A DNA stretch of 64,000 nucleotides from Silurus meridionalis (taxonomy: Eukaryota; Chordata; Actinopteri; Siluriformes; Siluridae): NCBI RefSeq assembly GCF_014805685.1, contig NC_060886.1, positions 30,742,362-30,806,361 on the forward strand, given 5' to 3'. This document shows, piece by piece, positions 21,557 through 33,174 of the stretch; position 1 is the first letter of the stretch, and each line of letters opens with the position of its first letter. The translations under genes and the position numbers were made by a program. The notes beneath the pieces are model-generated. The model was not told the DNA's origin and did not search any database. It saw only the letters and a program-made list of their open reading frames with translations.

Positions 21557-21655
21557 TTCTTCTTCTTCTTCTTTTGGCTTCTCCCATTTGGGGTCGCCAC
21601 AGCGGAACATCTTGGGATCTCAAGAAGAAGATAAGGGATGGATTTGGGATGAATG
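21557..21655. mobile_element. Retroelement tail-like fragment
   Basis: On the minus strand GCTGTGGCGACCCCAAATGG leads into a short (AAG) tail, a combination often seen at retroelement 3' ends in fish. The adjoining plus-strand piece GGAACATCTTGGGATCTCAA resembles the LINE fragment at 20831. The two may be separate insertions. Confidence 0.4.
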
Positions 21656-21689
21656 AGCACATATTTCCAAAAAATTTAGACAAACGGCG

Positions 21690-21792
21690 TCCCAGAAATA
21701 TGGAGGTTCTTCAAACAGTAACAGAGACTAAATGTGGAATGCGATGCTCAAAAAGACGCAATCTTATTCTCAGGTGTCCACAACCTCTTCTC
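21690..21792 (+). mobile_element. Tc1-like relic, 3' fragment
   Basis: Contains CAGAAATATGGAGGTTCTTC, AACAGTAACAGAGACTAAAT, ATGTGGAATGCGATGCTCAA and TCAGGTGTCCACAA, in the order of the recurrent family's 3' end. Confidence 0.55.
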
Positions 21793-21939
21793 CATGTTGT
21801 GTATATCTCCGTATGGGAGGCAAACATGGTTCCTTTATCTGAATATTGCATTTTTATAGTGGGTGTAGTATCTCATGATGGTTTATGTGGTTGCTCCGGT
21901 TATTTTTAACCATAAGCTGATGCCCAGAGACGTGTGTTG

Positions 21940-21964
21940 TGTGTGTGTGTGTGTGTGTGTGTGT
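21940..21964 (+). repeat. (GT)n microsatellite, short
   Basis: About 12 units. Confidence 0.9.
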
Positions 21965-22146
21965 TAAACCTCTGACCTTAGCTAGCAGCAATGCTTACAC
22001 TGTTGCTCATGAATGTTCATCACTGTGTAGAAGAATTAGCATCAGTTTCTCGCTATGTGTCTGCAAAAATGTAAATAATGATGTATAGCGATACTGTATG
22101 TTTTATTTCTTTCACATTTTGCCAATAGGAATTTGTGTTATACAAC

Positions 22147-22149
<3 letters not shown>

Positions 22150-22182
<33 letters not shown>
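22150..22182 (+). repeat. (GT)n microsatellite
   Basis: About 16 units. Confidence 0.95.
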
Positions 22183-22184
<2 letters not shown>

Positions 22185-22299
22185 CCATAATTTATTAAAC
22201 TTAGAGCTAACTATTTGTTTTTTCTTGTGTCTGTTTAAATCTGATTTGGGCCACTTTTATGAATAATTAATGATATTTTGATGCAAATGTGAGACTAAA

Positions 22300-22335
<36 letters not shown>
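22300..22335 (+). repeat. (CA)n microsatellite
   Basis: About 18 units. Confidence 0.95.
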
Positions 22336-22336
<1 letters not shown>

Positions 22337-22539
22337 CCTCTGATGTGTGGGAAAGTGGGGACCTGCATTTAATCCCCTATTTGCTCGCTAAGGTTTCAGC
22401 AGTGTAAGCATGGCTTGCTGTTTCTGAGGTTTCAGATCGCTCCCTGCAGATCTTATCATCTATCTCTTGCTTGTTTTTTCTCTTTTTTTTTTTTGCTTCC
22501 TCCCCCCAAAAATCCCTCCTCAGATCTTATTCCTTTGCT

Positions 22540-22825
22540 TCTCCACTTTAAAAGTGGCACCTGCGATAAGACCGGAACTCGATCCGATATACAATGCTGT
22601 ACCGTTCTGACTGGTAGAGATGCCCGGCCAAGCTTTTGTCCTTTGTGTAGAGTTTAGAAGGTTTAGAGTGTAGGTCCATGAGCAGGGAACTCCATCGAGC
22701 ACTTCCCTGGATTGTCTCGCCAAATTTAACAGGTGTTTAATGACGGACCGTGAAATACTACGCGCTCCATAGCTGGTCATGTGATCGGGATTGTTTAACG
22801 ATAGCCGATTTATTAATGAGGTTTG
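22540..22825. other. Candidate conserved non-coding element
   Basis: CpG-retaining unique sequence with CTTTAAAAGTGGCACC, GATAAGACCGGAACTCG and CGATAGCCGATTTATTAATG. GATA and TTAATG cores occur several times. No coding signal. Confidence 0.25.
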
Positions 22826-22829
22826 TATT

Positions 22830-23838
22830 ATGCTGGAATTATAAATCTTTTACGAGAAAATGTGACACAGAAACATGGTTCAAACTGAGCTTGAGGTAAT
22901 AAAAGTTAATTTTGCTGACTAGTTAAATTTTTTTTATTTATTTCCTTTAATTTATAATTTATTAATTTATTCACATTCTATGATTTTTATTCTGATTTTT
23001 AAACTGATTTTCACGGCAGATTCACTGATATTGGAGTAAATTGAGGCCACACTAAAAACATGGTCATCAAAATGGCACAGTAGATGATCATGAGAACATT
23101 CAGCACAACCACACCACGCCCATAGATCACACTTTCCACCATTCTGATGTTTGGTATGAACCTTCACTCTACAATATCTCTAATGGAATATTGTTGTCTG
23201 CTTTCTACTTATTTAGCAATTCTCAAAAAAACTAGAGACAAGTGAATCCAGACCGAGCACTAGCCCAACCCCAGGAGTGTGTTATATGTGCAGGGTGGTG
23301 CATTGTGGGTGGAAATGATTTGTTGGTGGTAGAATTCATCATTTGGCAGCCTGTGAATGTATTGATTCTGCTCCGAAACAAAGCAGTAATTCACTCTTTC
23401 CCTTTTTTTGTCCAGTTGTGGAAACGGATATTTTGCCTCGAGAGAGCCCATGTGTGTTTGTGTGTGTGTGTTTGTGTGTGTGTGGTCAAGTGTTTATGTA
23501 CAATTTTATCCTTTTCAAAACACTAGACATTACTAATTCCATATGCAGCACTGACATTCACTCAGTCCAATCCATAGAGATCACAGATCTTTACCTAGGC
23601 CAGTCTGTGCACAGTTCTGACATCCTCGTTAATAGAAGGAAGTTCATGTATTCGTGAGGCTGATGTTGTCCACCATTGAACAAATATCCATAAATGAATA
23701 ATTGGTGACAAAGTCATAAAATAATACACGCCCCATCTGTATCGTAATATGATATTATTTTAATCAAGTCCATATATTAATAATGTTACTAACATTCTAA
23801 CTAGCTTAATCTGTTCCCTGTACATTTAAGTCCATTTA
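22830..23838. other. Non-coding stretch, nothing recognised
   Basis: AT-rich, with a broken GT run at 23453-23484. No family or exon-like signal. Confidence 0.45.
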
Positions 23839-23841
23839 CAA

Positions 23842-23912
23842 TATCAGAAGGTCATGAGTTCAAATCCCATCCTTGTAAGCATAAAATCGTCTGCCAAATT
23901 CCATAAATGTAA
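23842..23912 (+). mobile_element. SINE fragment (B box and tail end)
   Basis: AAGGTCATGAGTTCAAATCC is the B-box region and CGTCTGCCAAATTCCATAAA is the tail, with the middle deleted. Confidence 0.5.
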
Positions 23913-23929
23913 GAATGTAAGATTTATAT

Positions 23930-24095
23930 TTATGGCATCTGGCTGATGCCCTTATCCACAGCAACTCATATTTATCTCATTCATACAACTGAGCAGCTTT
24001 GGGGATGAGGGCCTTGCTCAGGGGCCCCACGGTGGCAGCTTGGTCTGGCTGGAATTTGAGCTCGTGAGCTTCAGATCCACAAAGCTTTTACATCC
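23930..24095 (-). mobile_element. tRNA-derived SINE, near complete
   Basis: Minus strand order: decayed head, GAGCTCAAATTCC (B box), GGGCCCCTGAGCAAGGCCC, CAGTTGTATGAATGAG, then AGTTGCTGTGGATAAGGGCA. It lies head-away from the plus-strand fragment at 23842, so the two insertions are tail to tail. Confidence 0.65.
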
Positions 24096-24099
24096 CTGA

Positions 24100-24680
24100 A
24101 TGATTTTGATCAGCGATCATTATCTCATGACCCTGACATGAGTGCAATTGTGCTTGACCTTCGACCAAAAAACCTTGTAAAAAAAAAAAAAAAAAAGTGA
24201 GGAAGGAAATCAAGTATTTTGAATAAACAGAATTTTTATTTCACTGTTTCTTTTTTCAAATATTAAACTGTGCGATGGAATGAATTTGAATCAAACCCAT
24301 AGATTGTACTTAGTAGCCATTTGCACGGGTGTGTAATATTACTTTAATGTACACGCCACACATCAAAGGAATCTTTAACAAGGTCAGGCTAGACTGATGT
24401 GAAAACGCCAGAGGCACATTGGGGTAAAGCTGTGCAGAAATCAGCTACATGTATTTATGGGACAACCTAAGTGAGGCCTTTTCGATGCACACACACACAC
24501 ATATACACACACCTACTACTGTATTTAAAGATAATACGAAGTTTGGAACAATGAAAGCTACGAGTGAGGAACCTGCAGATGGCTAAATGCATATGAAAAA
24601 GAAAGATCTTCAGCGTTGTTCCCAAACCCTGGTCCTGCCTGGTGATGCTCCTTCTTAAGGTTGGAGAAGAAAATCTTTCA
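24100..24680. other. Non-coding stretch, nothing recognised
   Basis: Contains a poly-A run at 24179-24197. No repeat family identified. Confidence 0.45.
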
Positions 24681-24683
24681 CAG

Positions 24684-25089
24684 CAGCGGTGGACAGTAAT
24701 AGAAGTTAATGTACTTCGTTACTGTTCTTAAGTAGATTTTTCACGTTCCTTACTGAAGTGTTTCCATTTGGGGAGTTCTTTATTTTAACTTCACTACATT
24801 TCAAATATTTGACTTTTTACTCTACTACATTTAGTGAAATCAGTCGTTCCTTTTTATTTACGAAGATAAAAACGTAACTGGTGAAACACGCAGCGAGTCA
24901 CCAATCAGGATCGAGCGCACGCTCTGTTTTACACGTGTTCTGATTGGCGCTCGGTGCATCTACTGATCACCAACATACAGTTCAGCATCAGTTCAACATC
25001 AAGCAGAACATTTAGAGAGGAATCAATGATGAAGAAACTCCAGACTCAAACTTTTACTCAAGTGGATCTCTACTTTAACTCAACTACAT
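24684..25089 (+). mobile_element. hAT (Tol2-like) non-autonomous element, copy 1
   Basis: Starts CAGCGGTGGACAGTAA and runs into GTTACTGTTCTTAAGTAG and CATTTGGGGAG, the terminal style of Tol2-type hAT transposons. From about 24690 to 25050 it is homologous to the minus strand of 36564-37267, including GATCGAGCGCACGCTCTG. After 25050 the copies part, so the right end is truncated or recombined. No transposase is encoded. Confidence 0.7.
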
Positions 25090-25104
25090 GTTGCCCGAGG
25101 TGTT

Positions 25105-25175
25105 CTTCTCCAGACCGACTCACAACTGAGGAGTTAAGGGCCTTGCTCAGGGGCCCAGCAGTGGTATCTTTGGTG
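25105..25175 (-). mobile_element. SINE tail fragment
   Basis: Minus strand: CTGCTGGGCCCCTGAGCAAG then GCCCTTAACTCCTCAG, lacking the tRNA head. It is placed right after the hAT element. Confidence 0.5.
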
Positions 25176-25179
25176 GTGC

Positions 25180-26295
25180 AGAAAATGAAGCTCAATCAAA
25201 TCTTCAGATTAATGTTTTTATCGCTGAGCTACTACTTATCAGTGATATAAATTAGAGAAATGTCAAGTTTGGTTGCTTCCAGTATAATTCTTTTGGAGGT
25301 GAAGAGCATCTGGGCCAAATTTTCAAATGGCTGCTTGGTATGAAATTCCATTTTTGTTCCCATATTTCTCCTAACTTTCATGCCAAGTTTTTTTCATGCT
25401 AATCACATGCCAAGTGGTTCACCTCCTGATTCATTTGACTTAGATTTGATTTTTGCCATGTTGGTCATGTTGCAAACTCTGTACTCGCCATTTATAATGT
25501 TCAGACTAAACACTAGGTTTAGGAGAAAAAACAGTTCTTTACCACTAAATTGATTTCAGTGGTCAAGAAAACCTTCAGAGGCTTCACCACTGTAGCTTTG
25601 GGCCAAGATTTTATGCACCAGTAGGGTTTGGGTGTGTGTCTGTGTGGATGTGAATGCTCAGGTTCATGCTCACAGTAAATTACCCAGAATGATGTAATCA
25701 TCTCATCTCATCTCTGTTCCTACTCCTTTTTTGATGAAAAAACGAGAGGAAAATAAGTATACACAGCGTCACGCGCTCACCAAGCCGCAGAGTAAATCAG
25801 CAACTCTAAATGACAGGTTTGTGTGGGTGCACCGCCTCGTTTTGGTAACCCCTCCTCCTGTTCTAGCCCAAATCGAGAACCCGCACTACCCACAATGCAT
25901 TCAGGCGTAATGTGAACCTGGCACATACACACGTGCTGCCAGTTTCACACGTTTAACAGGCGTTTCTGCTCGCCACCTGATTGGGGAAATGAACGCTAGC
26001 TGACTGAATAATTTTTTAGCGCTCTTCACCGCAATCACACTCCATTCTTTACATCTTCAGATCTTCTTCTAATCTCTCAATCGAATGAGGTTCTTACGTT
26101 CATAAGTATTGTTTAAATAGAAACGCTAGCTTTACGAACAACCTCAGCCACCACCAATTTGTAATAATGACATCATAGTTTTCAGACCTATAATTTTTTT
26201 CCGTTTTAGCATTGTTTTTTTTCTTCATCACCGTTTCTACGTCGTTGGTGTTTTATAGGATTCTTTGTCTTTACGATCACGAGACCTTGGCATTC
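25180..26295. other. Non-coding stretch
   Basis: No repeat family is recognised. From 25990 to 26150 the sequence is unique-looking with CpGs and could belong to the candidate element that follows. Confidence 0.4.
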
Positions 26296-26299
26296 CCTC

Positions 26300-26600
26300 G
26301 TAAATGGTTCAAGCATTCGGACGGATAAAACTTAATGACCTTCAAGTCTCATTTTGAGGAGCCCCCTTTCGCTCAGGGTGCACTGCCTTTTACAGCCACT
26401 TGTGATGGAGAGAGACCGAAAGAAACGAGGGCAAAGAGAAAAGTGGGAGTCACACGAGCAGAAATTATGAAATGGATGGATAATGAGGTGCGCCATTACT
26501 GTAAAACCGAGAATGGTTGTGCCTCGTAAAAGCAGATCGAGCGAGCGAAAAGAGTGGCGCGAAAGCCAGAAACCAGTCAGTGTGGGAGGGAGGAAAATGC
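26300..26600 (+). other. Candidate conserved element with a 64-codon open frame
   Basis: Unique CpG-containing sequence. An open frame from 26335 to 26529 reads MTFKSHFEEPPFAQG at its start and is not low-complexity, but it matches no domain I know. No acceptor or donor pair is obvious and no Kozak context stands out. It may be a conserved non-coding element that happens to be open. Confidence 0.25.
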
Positions 26601-26884
26601 ACCCGAGAGAGATTATTTGGTCGGTAATTTACCCATAGTGCACTGGGGCTGAGTTGGGTTAAAGCTGAAATGCCTTTTTCCTGGCACGCTTAAACGGATG
26701 ATGAAGCAGGAACGTTAGGATTAAGGGAGTCATGGACCTTGAAGCTTGCCTCCCTGATTCCTTGCATGCTAGTGCATCATGGGAGCTTTTGTGCTGCTTC
26801 ACAGACACTAGTGGTGTGGTCAATGTTTTTATCAAGGTCAATACGATAATTCATATAAAAATAAAAGTATAAAGCACAATTCTT

Positions 26885-26932
26885 TCCCTTTCTGCCATTG
26901 CTTGGCCCCTGAGCAAGGCCCTTAACCCTCAA
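26885..26932 (+). mobile_element. SINE tail fragment
   Basis: GGCCCCTGAGCAAGGCCC followed by TTAACCCTCAAG, the family's tail only. Poly-T follows at 26936. Confidence 0.5.
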
Positions 26933-26949
26933 GATTTTTTTTTTTTTTT

Positions 26950-27738
26950 TAAGTATATTGTCTTGGAATTTTGTGCATGGCTTTTCTTGTATATTTTTTG
27001 GGTCTGCTGTGTAATTTGTGTAGGCCAAAATTACCCACTGCACAAACTCAAATAAGACACACAGACCACCCAGTTCCTAAACCGACTGATTGATTCTGGC
27101 CATCCTGCTGCAAGAAAACTAACAAACAAACAAAAACATTAAAACCAATTCTAATTGGTTTTAATATGAAATAGCTTATTCAATGTTCCTGCCGGAGCTA
27201 CTGCCTAAGACGTGCTGCTCTCGAAAAATAATGCCTTTCTGACCAATTTGGTTCAAGCCCCAAAATAACCTCTGAAGTGGCATAAGCTTACCAAAAACCA
27301 TGTTGTTTCTAGGGCTCTGAGACAAATTGCTGAATGATCTTGATGCTCTAATCGGAGCCTGCTGCTGGTTCTGCTGTCAGTCATGTTAATGCTCCAGAAA
27401 GGACTAAAGAGATTTTGCACTAGTCTCTATTCCAGGCACTACGAGGTACACATGGGTGCCTGGAACTAATCAAATCTACATTTCTGTAGATCGAGCTGGA
27501 GTCTGGAATCCGAGGGTTCGCTTGAAAGACGTGATCTTCTGTTTTTTTTCACCATGACCATGCACGACATGACTCTTCAGCTTGGCTTTTCCTGTTTATC
27601 CCTACTGCGGCCTGGTGTGTCATTTTCTCATTTACGGAATAACTACACACTCCTGGAATACGAGATATCAAAAAACTTGATTGGTTTATTTTTTATACAA
27701 ATCTAACTGACAATAAGCTTCATTATAATTCTGAAGAA

Positions 27739-27740
<2 letters not shown>
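26950..27740. other. Non-coding stretch, nothing recognised
   Basis: Some phrases (CTGTCAGTCATGTTAATGCT near 27375 and CTTGTCAGTTATGTTAATGG near 27950) recur, hinting at a decayed repeat pair that I cannot define. Confidence 0.4.

Positions 27741-27742
<2 letters not shown>

Positions 27743-27778
<36 letters not shown>
27743..27778 (+). repeat. (GT)n microsatellite
   Basis: About 17 units. Confidence 0.95.
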
Positions 27779-28375
27779 TGGTTTCTGTATTTCTTGACAT
27801 TTTTCTTATAATTTTTCTGAAATATTCCCATCCTGTCCGTTCTGTTTATGATGGTTTACAGTGACATGAGTTGAAGCAGGAAAGTTTTAAATGAAGACAA
27901 ATGTTTCTGAACTATTTTTCTGTGTTGAATAAAACCAGCTGCTGTTTACTTGTCAGTTATGTTAATGGTCCAGATGAAGCTGAAGAGAAGCAGTTTGGAG
28001 ATGTTAAGTAGCACTGTAATAATCTGAGTAGTGTTTATTTCATCCAGGAGTCATTTTGGATGAATATATAAATATATATATATAGAGAGAAGGAGATTTC
28101 TTAGACGGATGTTTGGGACAAGTCATAGTTTTAGAAGATGGAGATTTGGGAAACACTTGATTAAGTGGGGAAAACGTTGCTGTCAGAGCATTTCTGTCAT
28201 AACACCGGATCTTTTCTATGGGAAAATAAACAGCTGGTTTTCAGCTGGACAACGGCTCTGTTTTGCCTCATGCTGGACTGGAAACTTGCACTTAAACAAC
28301 AATGGCTTTGGACAACAATTGGCAGGGACGTGGTTGCACTCGTGTTTCGATCAGTAAACAGATGATAACCTCAAC

Positions 28376-28600
28376 AATTCAATTCATGTTTATTTGTTTT
28401 GCACTTTTAACAATGAACATTGTCTCGAAGCAGCTTTACACAGATAACGCGGTGATAAAGAATGAATGGGATGTTCTGAGATACGACTGTGGTGAAGGAA
28501 AAACTCTCCGAGATGACATCAGGAAGAAACCTTGAAAGGAACCAGACTTGAGAGGGAACCTCATCTTCATCTGGGTGGCACCGAATGTCCATTTATTACA
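28376..28600 (+). repeat. Unclassified interspersed repeat, better copy
   Basis: Order: CAATTCATGTTTATTTGTTT, CATTGTCTCGAAGCAGCTTT, GTGAAGGAAAAACTCTCCGA, CAGGAAGAAACCTTGAAAGG, CTCATCTTCATCTGGGTGGC. This phrase series is widespread in fish genomes in my experience. A decayed copy sits at 4600-4682. No protein is encoded. Confidence 0.45.
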
Positions 28601-28739
28601 ATAATGATGCACTCTTATGAATGGAGTTTATTTGGTGATAATGATGTGTTCAGTTTTGAGTCTGATTCTTCTCAAGGAAGTTTTTCTCTTTTCATCGCTT
28701 ATTAGGGATAAACTAATATGAAGAACATTTGAGTCAGAT

Positions 28740-28912
28740 AATGAAAATACAGTGGAGTAAAAAAAAAAAATCTATTGAGACAAATATAGTTGAGTAGAGA
28801 GTAAAATTGTTGCTTCTATCTTTGATATTTACTAAAACAAGTAGCCAAAAAACAGACTTAAGTACAGTAACAAAGTACTGATTTGCGTGAATAAATGTAT
28901 TACCCACCAACT
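28740..28912 (-). mobile_element. hAT (Tol2-like) terminus
   Basis: Minus strand: GTTGGTGGGTAATACATTTA, then AGTACTTTGTTACTGTACTT, AAGTC and a TACTCAACTA piece. This mirrors the end of the element at 24684. The second terminus is not visible. Confidence 0.55.
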
Positions 28913-28914
28913 AC

Positions 28915-30827
28915 ATCAGTCTGTAATACGCAATCTGCCTAGCAACTAAACTCGTTGATAAATACTGAATTTCTATTGGTGGAAACAGAAAAAAAAAATC
29001 CGACAGCTCTGCCTCCAGCACAGATCTGGTTGAGGGTTGACCAGTTGATTTGGCTCAATGAGCTAACGTTAATTATTTCATAGTTAAAGAATGAGGTTTA
29101 TATATATTTTTTTTACAGTTCTTATTTGTAATGATATGCAAATTTTTTGGTCGATTATACCGAGAATAAAAAGCTAATGCTAAAACTTTCGCGTTTGATT
29201 GCGTAATTGGTGAAAATTGATAATCAATGTTAATGTTTATCTGCTGTAATCTTAACTGTAGAAAGTCACAATGTTTACTGAGAGTATGAAGCTCATTTAC
29301 ATACTGCATATCGAGTGAATTCATTATGTAGTATTGAAAATGATTATTTTCTACGCTAAGGTCTATATTCATTGACTATCAGTCGATTGAATGATGTTTT
29401 ATTGAAGGCCAGGATTCAATTTACAATTTCACTATCATGAAGGGAAGCTAGTAAGCCAACTATAGTAGGTTTCTTGTCTCATGGAGACATTAATCACTAC
29501 AGAATGTTCTCAGAACACCACACTGTAGTAGGATTTCAGTGGAGTCTTAGATGCAACCTTCTGACATTTTTTATTTTCCCTTTTTAAGCAACTTCTATAT
29601 TCCAGATTTGGGATCATATAATTTATTTTTGACAGAATTCCCACTGAGTCCGACTATAAGGGACATTTCTGTGTTTGGATATCTAAAAAAATGAACTGAG
29701 AAGCTTGAGAAGACACAAACGCACACACTGATGAAACACCACACCACGTGTGTTCAGATACCCTTAGAAAAAGGGTTCACTCACTAATCTGATGCATCCA
29801 AAACTAATTTTTCTTAACGGCTTGAATAAATTATTTGAACGATTGCTCCCCTCCCCACCCCACCAACCTTCCCAAAAACGGCTTTCTTGCACATCCTTGT
29901 TTCTTAAAATTGTCCTGCAATAAAGTAAAGAAACCACGGTGCTATACGCAGTGAAAAACCCGAAAACTATAAAAAAAAAGTAAAAGAAAGATTATACACA
30001 CCACAATAAAAAAAATAAAATCAAATATACAGTTTGTCTAAGAAGCACAATACCTAATAAACCCAAGATGTTTTTAATTTACTTCAGACCTTCTACAAGC
30101 CCAAGAATAAAGATTTTACAAAGGATAAGATTGAACTCGAACATTGTCTGTAACGGCCTTAGGAGCCTTTGAACTTTGGCCTGGTCTGGAGGCGGCAAAA
30201 GCAGCTTCAGGAACTAAATCTAAAGCATATGAAAGGAGTCACAATGAGTGCATGTGAACAAAAAGGTTCCTCAAGGGTTCCTCTGGGATTCCTCGGGATG
30301 TTTTTTATGTACGGCTATATCTGATACAGTGCTTAAGATTGTTTTTTGGTCCACCTGTTAGCGTTTCATTTGACAAGCTGACAAATCAATGAAGCATTTA
30401 AGGTGCAAGATGGAACCCACAGGACAGTTCCCCAAACCAGCACCATGACACATCCACCATGTTTCATTTGCTAGGAAAAAAAATAAAAACACGCAGCTGT
30501 TCTATTCAAAATCAGTAGCTCTGATTATTCACATTGTACACGCATTTTATTTTTTTGGCCACTGAATGTAAAACTCTGGAGTGACAGACGTAGGACTTCA
30601 ACCATACAAACGTATTGCGGTTTAAAATGTTGGGAAGTGAAAAAGGCATTTTCATACGTTTCGACACTTAATTCTCATTTCGGAATAAGATAATGCTCGA
30701 ACCACAAGCGCTCGTGCCATCTGTCGGAGCTTCTGCTGAAGATAAATAATTAATGGTGTTCGTTTTGGTCCAAGAAACTGTAGCTTGTGACCTTATATTT
30801 TATAGTGCAGTTTAAGACACTTGATTT

Positions 30828-30830
<3 letters not shown>
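28915..30830. other. Long non-coding stretch, nothing recognised
   Basis: AT-rich unique-looking DNA. The 99-codon open frame at 29073-29372 (minus) is of low-complexity AT-rich composition and shows no domain. Confidence 0.45.

Positions 30831-30835
<5 letters not shown>

Positions 30836-30873
<38 letters not shown>
30836..30873 (+). repeat. (GT)n microsatellite
   Basis: About 18 units, followed by GAGAGAGA. Confidence 0.95.
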
Positions 30874-30880
<7 letters not shown>

Positions 30881-30967
30881 CTAGAGCCAGACCATTTTGT
30901 CTTTGTGTAAAGATGTTAAGATTAAGGATCATTGTGATGTAAATGTAGCATTCTGTAGTTACAAGTT

Positions 30968-31430
30968 GGTATCAAAAAGTTTCAAGACTAGCTCTGTTTA
31001 TGAGAAAATACTCTCTGTCCCCTTGAACAGCAATAAAGAGCTCCTAGAGTTCTTCTGGAATGTGTCCTGGAAGTCTTCTTTTATAACCGTGTCAAGCTCT
31101 TTCTGCGATTTGGGCCGGATTTCTGCAACGGTGTCAAAACTCTGACCTTTGAGCTTCAGCTATAGCAAGAAGGCCAAATCCGCAGGAGATAAATCTAGTG
31201 AGTAGGTCGGGTGCTGAAGTGAGATCATGTTGTTTCACGTGTAAGGAGGAGCTCGGTGACGTGGTGCACACGTAGCCATAACAGCTTCCGATGTACACGC
31301 ACAATGTCTTTTGGCACACTGACTTATGAAGGTCGGTTCTCCCTGTGACTGTGCGTGCAGCTCTGTGCTGCCATCTGTTGGTGTCATAGTAATGTGTGTT
31401 CTCCTAGTGTTAAATTTGTTCTTTAATACC
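30968..31430 (-). mobile_element. mariner-like transposon relic, shortened copy
   Basis: Terminal words GGTATCAAAAAGTTTCAAGA (left) and, inverted, GGTATTAAAGAACAAATTTA (right). The minus-strand translation contains HPTYSLDLSPADLAFLL, the mariner motif around the third catalytic residue, then GQSFDTVAEI, QKELDTVIKEDFQDTFQK and a stop-broken C-terminus. N-terminal helix-turn-helix sequence is absent. It has the same architecture as 45369-45806. Confidence 0.75.
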
Positions 31431-31439
31431 ATCCAAAAG

Positions 31440-32195
31440 ACAGTGAAATGTACAGAAGTTGACTTGATAGTGCGACCGTGAAAAACCTTACAAAGAAACA
31501 AAATAGTTTAACAATTGGCTCGAGAAACTAAAGGAATGGCTATCGTGAGATTATATACCAGTAGTAATAATGAATGACACGTGTATCACGTGACCTGCAA
31601 ATGAATGCACGGATCGGTTAATGTGTGTTAGACTGGTGGCTGGTGTACAATCCTGCCAGAAGGAACTTTAATGAAATCTGCTTTTCAGATCATTTTCTTA
31701 CTCTGTCTCCATTTCCATCCCGAGCAGAAATATTTATTCTCTTTTATTCTGGCTTTTTGCTGCTGTCAGTGCAGAGAGACACGAGCTGTGAGCAAAAGGA
31801 GTTCTTTATGCATCGGTAATGGCGACGTCTCTGCTGAGCAAATAAATGCATATATATTTATTGATATTTTTATTTCTTATCCAAAATTCGCACTGTTTTC
31901 AATCACGTTAGTTACGACTGGTGGCGTGTTTGCGCTGCAGGAAGTACCTGCTACCTCACGGCTCCATCTCCTGCGTTACAGCATCTTCTGATGAAGTATC
32001 TGTACTTTATAGTGTATTTTCATTTTTGGGAAACTGGGCTACATTTCAATGTGTAATATCTTAGTTTTGACCCAGAAAAAAAAACACGAAACACACCGAT
32101 CCTCGCAACTTTGAAGTTTTGAGCCGTAAACGTAAAAATAGCGTTAGCTGTAGAGAGAGCAGAGGCGTAACCCTACGCTTCTACTCCATGGGTTT
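31440..32195. other. Non-coding stretch, nothing recognised
   Basis: No repeat family or exon-like signal that I can support. Confidence 0.45.
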
Positions 32196-32201
32196 TTTAT
32201 G

Positions 32202-32239
<38 letters not shown>

Positions 32240-32250
32240 ATATATAAATT
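32202..32250 (+). repeat. (GT)n followed by AT-rich run
   Basis: About 12 GT units passing into TATATATATAATTATATATA. Confidence 0.9.
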
Positions 32251-32254
32251 TTAA

Positions 32255-33130
32255 TTTACAAAATTGCAGGTGAGCCCATAGCAGGGAACTTAAATGTAGT
32301 TGGAAAAAAGTTGTGCAGGATAATTTTGGTTAAAACAACAGGATTAGCCACGCCCCTACAGGCACTGTGCATTCCTACATCACTTCGCACCTCATATCTT
32401 GAATCCTGCACACAGAATTATGTCAAAGATTTATTTGCGTCAATAACATACATATTACACACATTTGTCTAAAACTTCCTTTTGCTGTGTGTACACTGTT
32501 GTGCAACAAAATCATACTAACAATTAAATCAAAGTCAGAAATGTCATATTGTTATAATGTTATATTTATGTTTGTATATGATACAATTTATGTAAATTTC
32601 CAAAAATGTAATTAATTCCTTTTAAGTTTCCGCCCGTTTAAAAATTTCTCAATATGAAGGTCTAAACTGCATCTATTATTCACATCGAGTTCTTATACAT
32701 CGCAAATTTTACTGTTTATATTTCTCTCGAAAGTGTCGCAACACTACGGAGACGGAGGCGTGTCCTGCAGACAAAACAGGAAAAGAACGTCTGGATTTAT
32801 TTCACCTTTTTTCTATTTTTTACACCACAAAGTCGTATCATTTGGCGATTTCTGACCTTGTGGTTGATGTTCTTGGGATTTTCATTGGGATGCATTACGC
32901 CTTATGCTAAGCAGGAGGACTTTCTATTACAAACGCTAAAAATGCTGGAAACACCACCCAGCAAAGAGTTTTTTTTTTTTTTATTGGAGTTAATTTTGAC
33001 TGCAGCGAGAACAGACTTGATTGCATCTCTGAGGGGTGTCAAATCTTATGTCGAATTTATTTAGCATGTCATGTATCAGCTGTAAAAACATGCTACGGAT
33101 TTCTCTATTTTATGTGGTTGTGAAGGTGTG
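32255..33130. other. Non-coding stretch, nothing recognised
   Basis: AT-rich. Short frames only. Confidence 0.45.

Positions 33131-33134
<4 letters not shown>

Positions 33135-33170
<36 letters not shown>
33135..33170 (+). repeat. (GT)n microsatellite
   Basis: About 18 units. Confidence 0.95.
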
Positions 33171-33171
<1 letters not shown>

Positions 33172-33174
33172 GAC

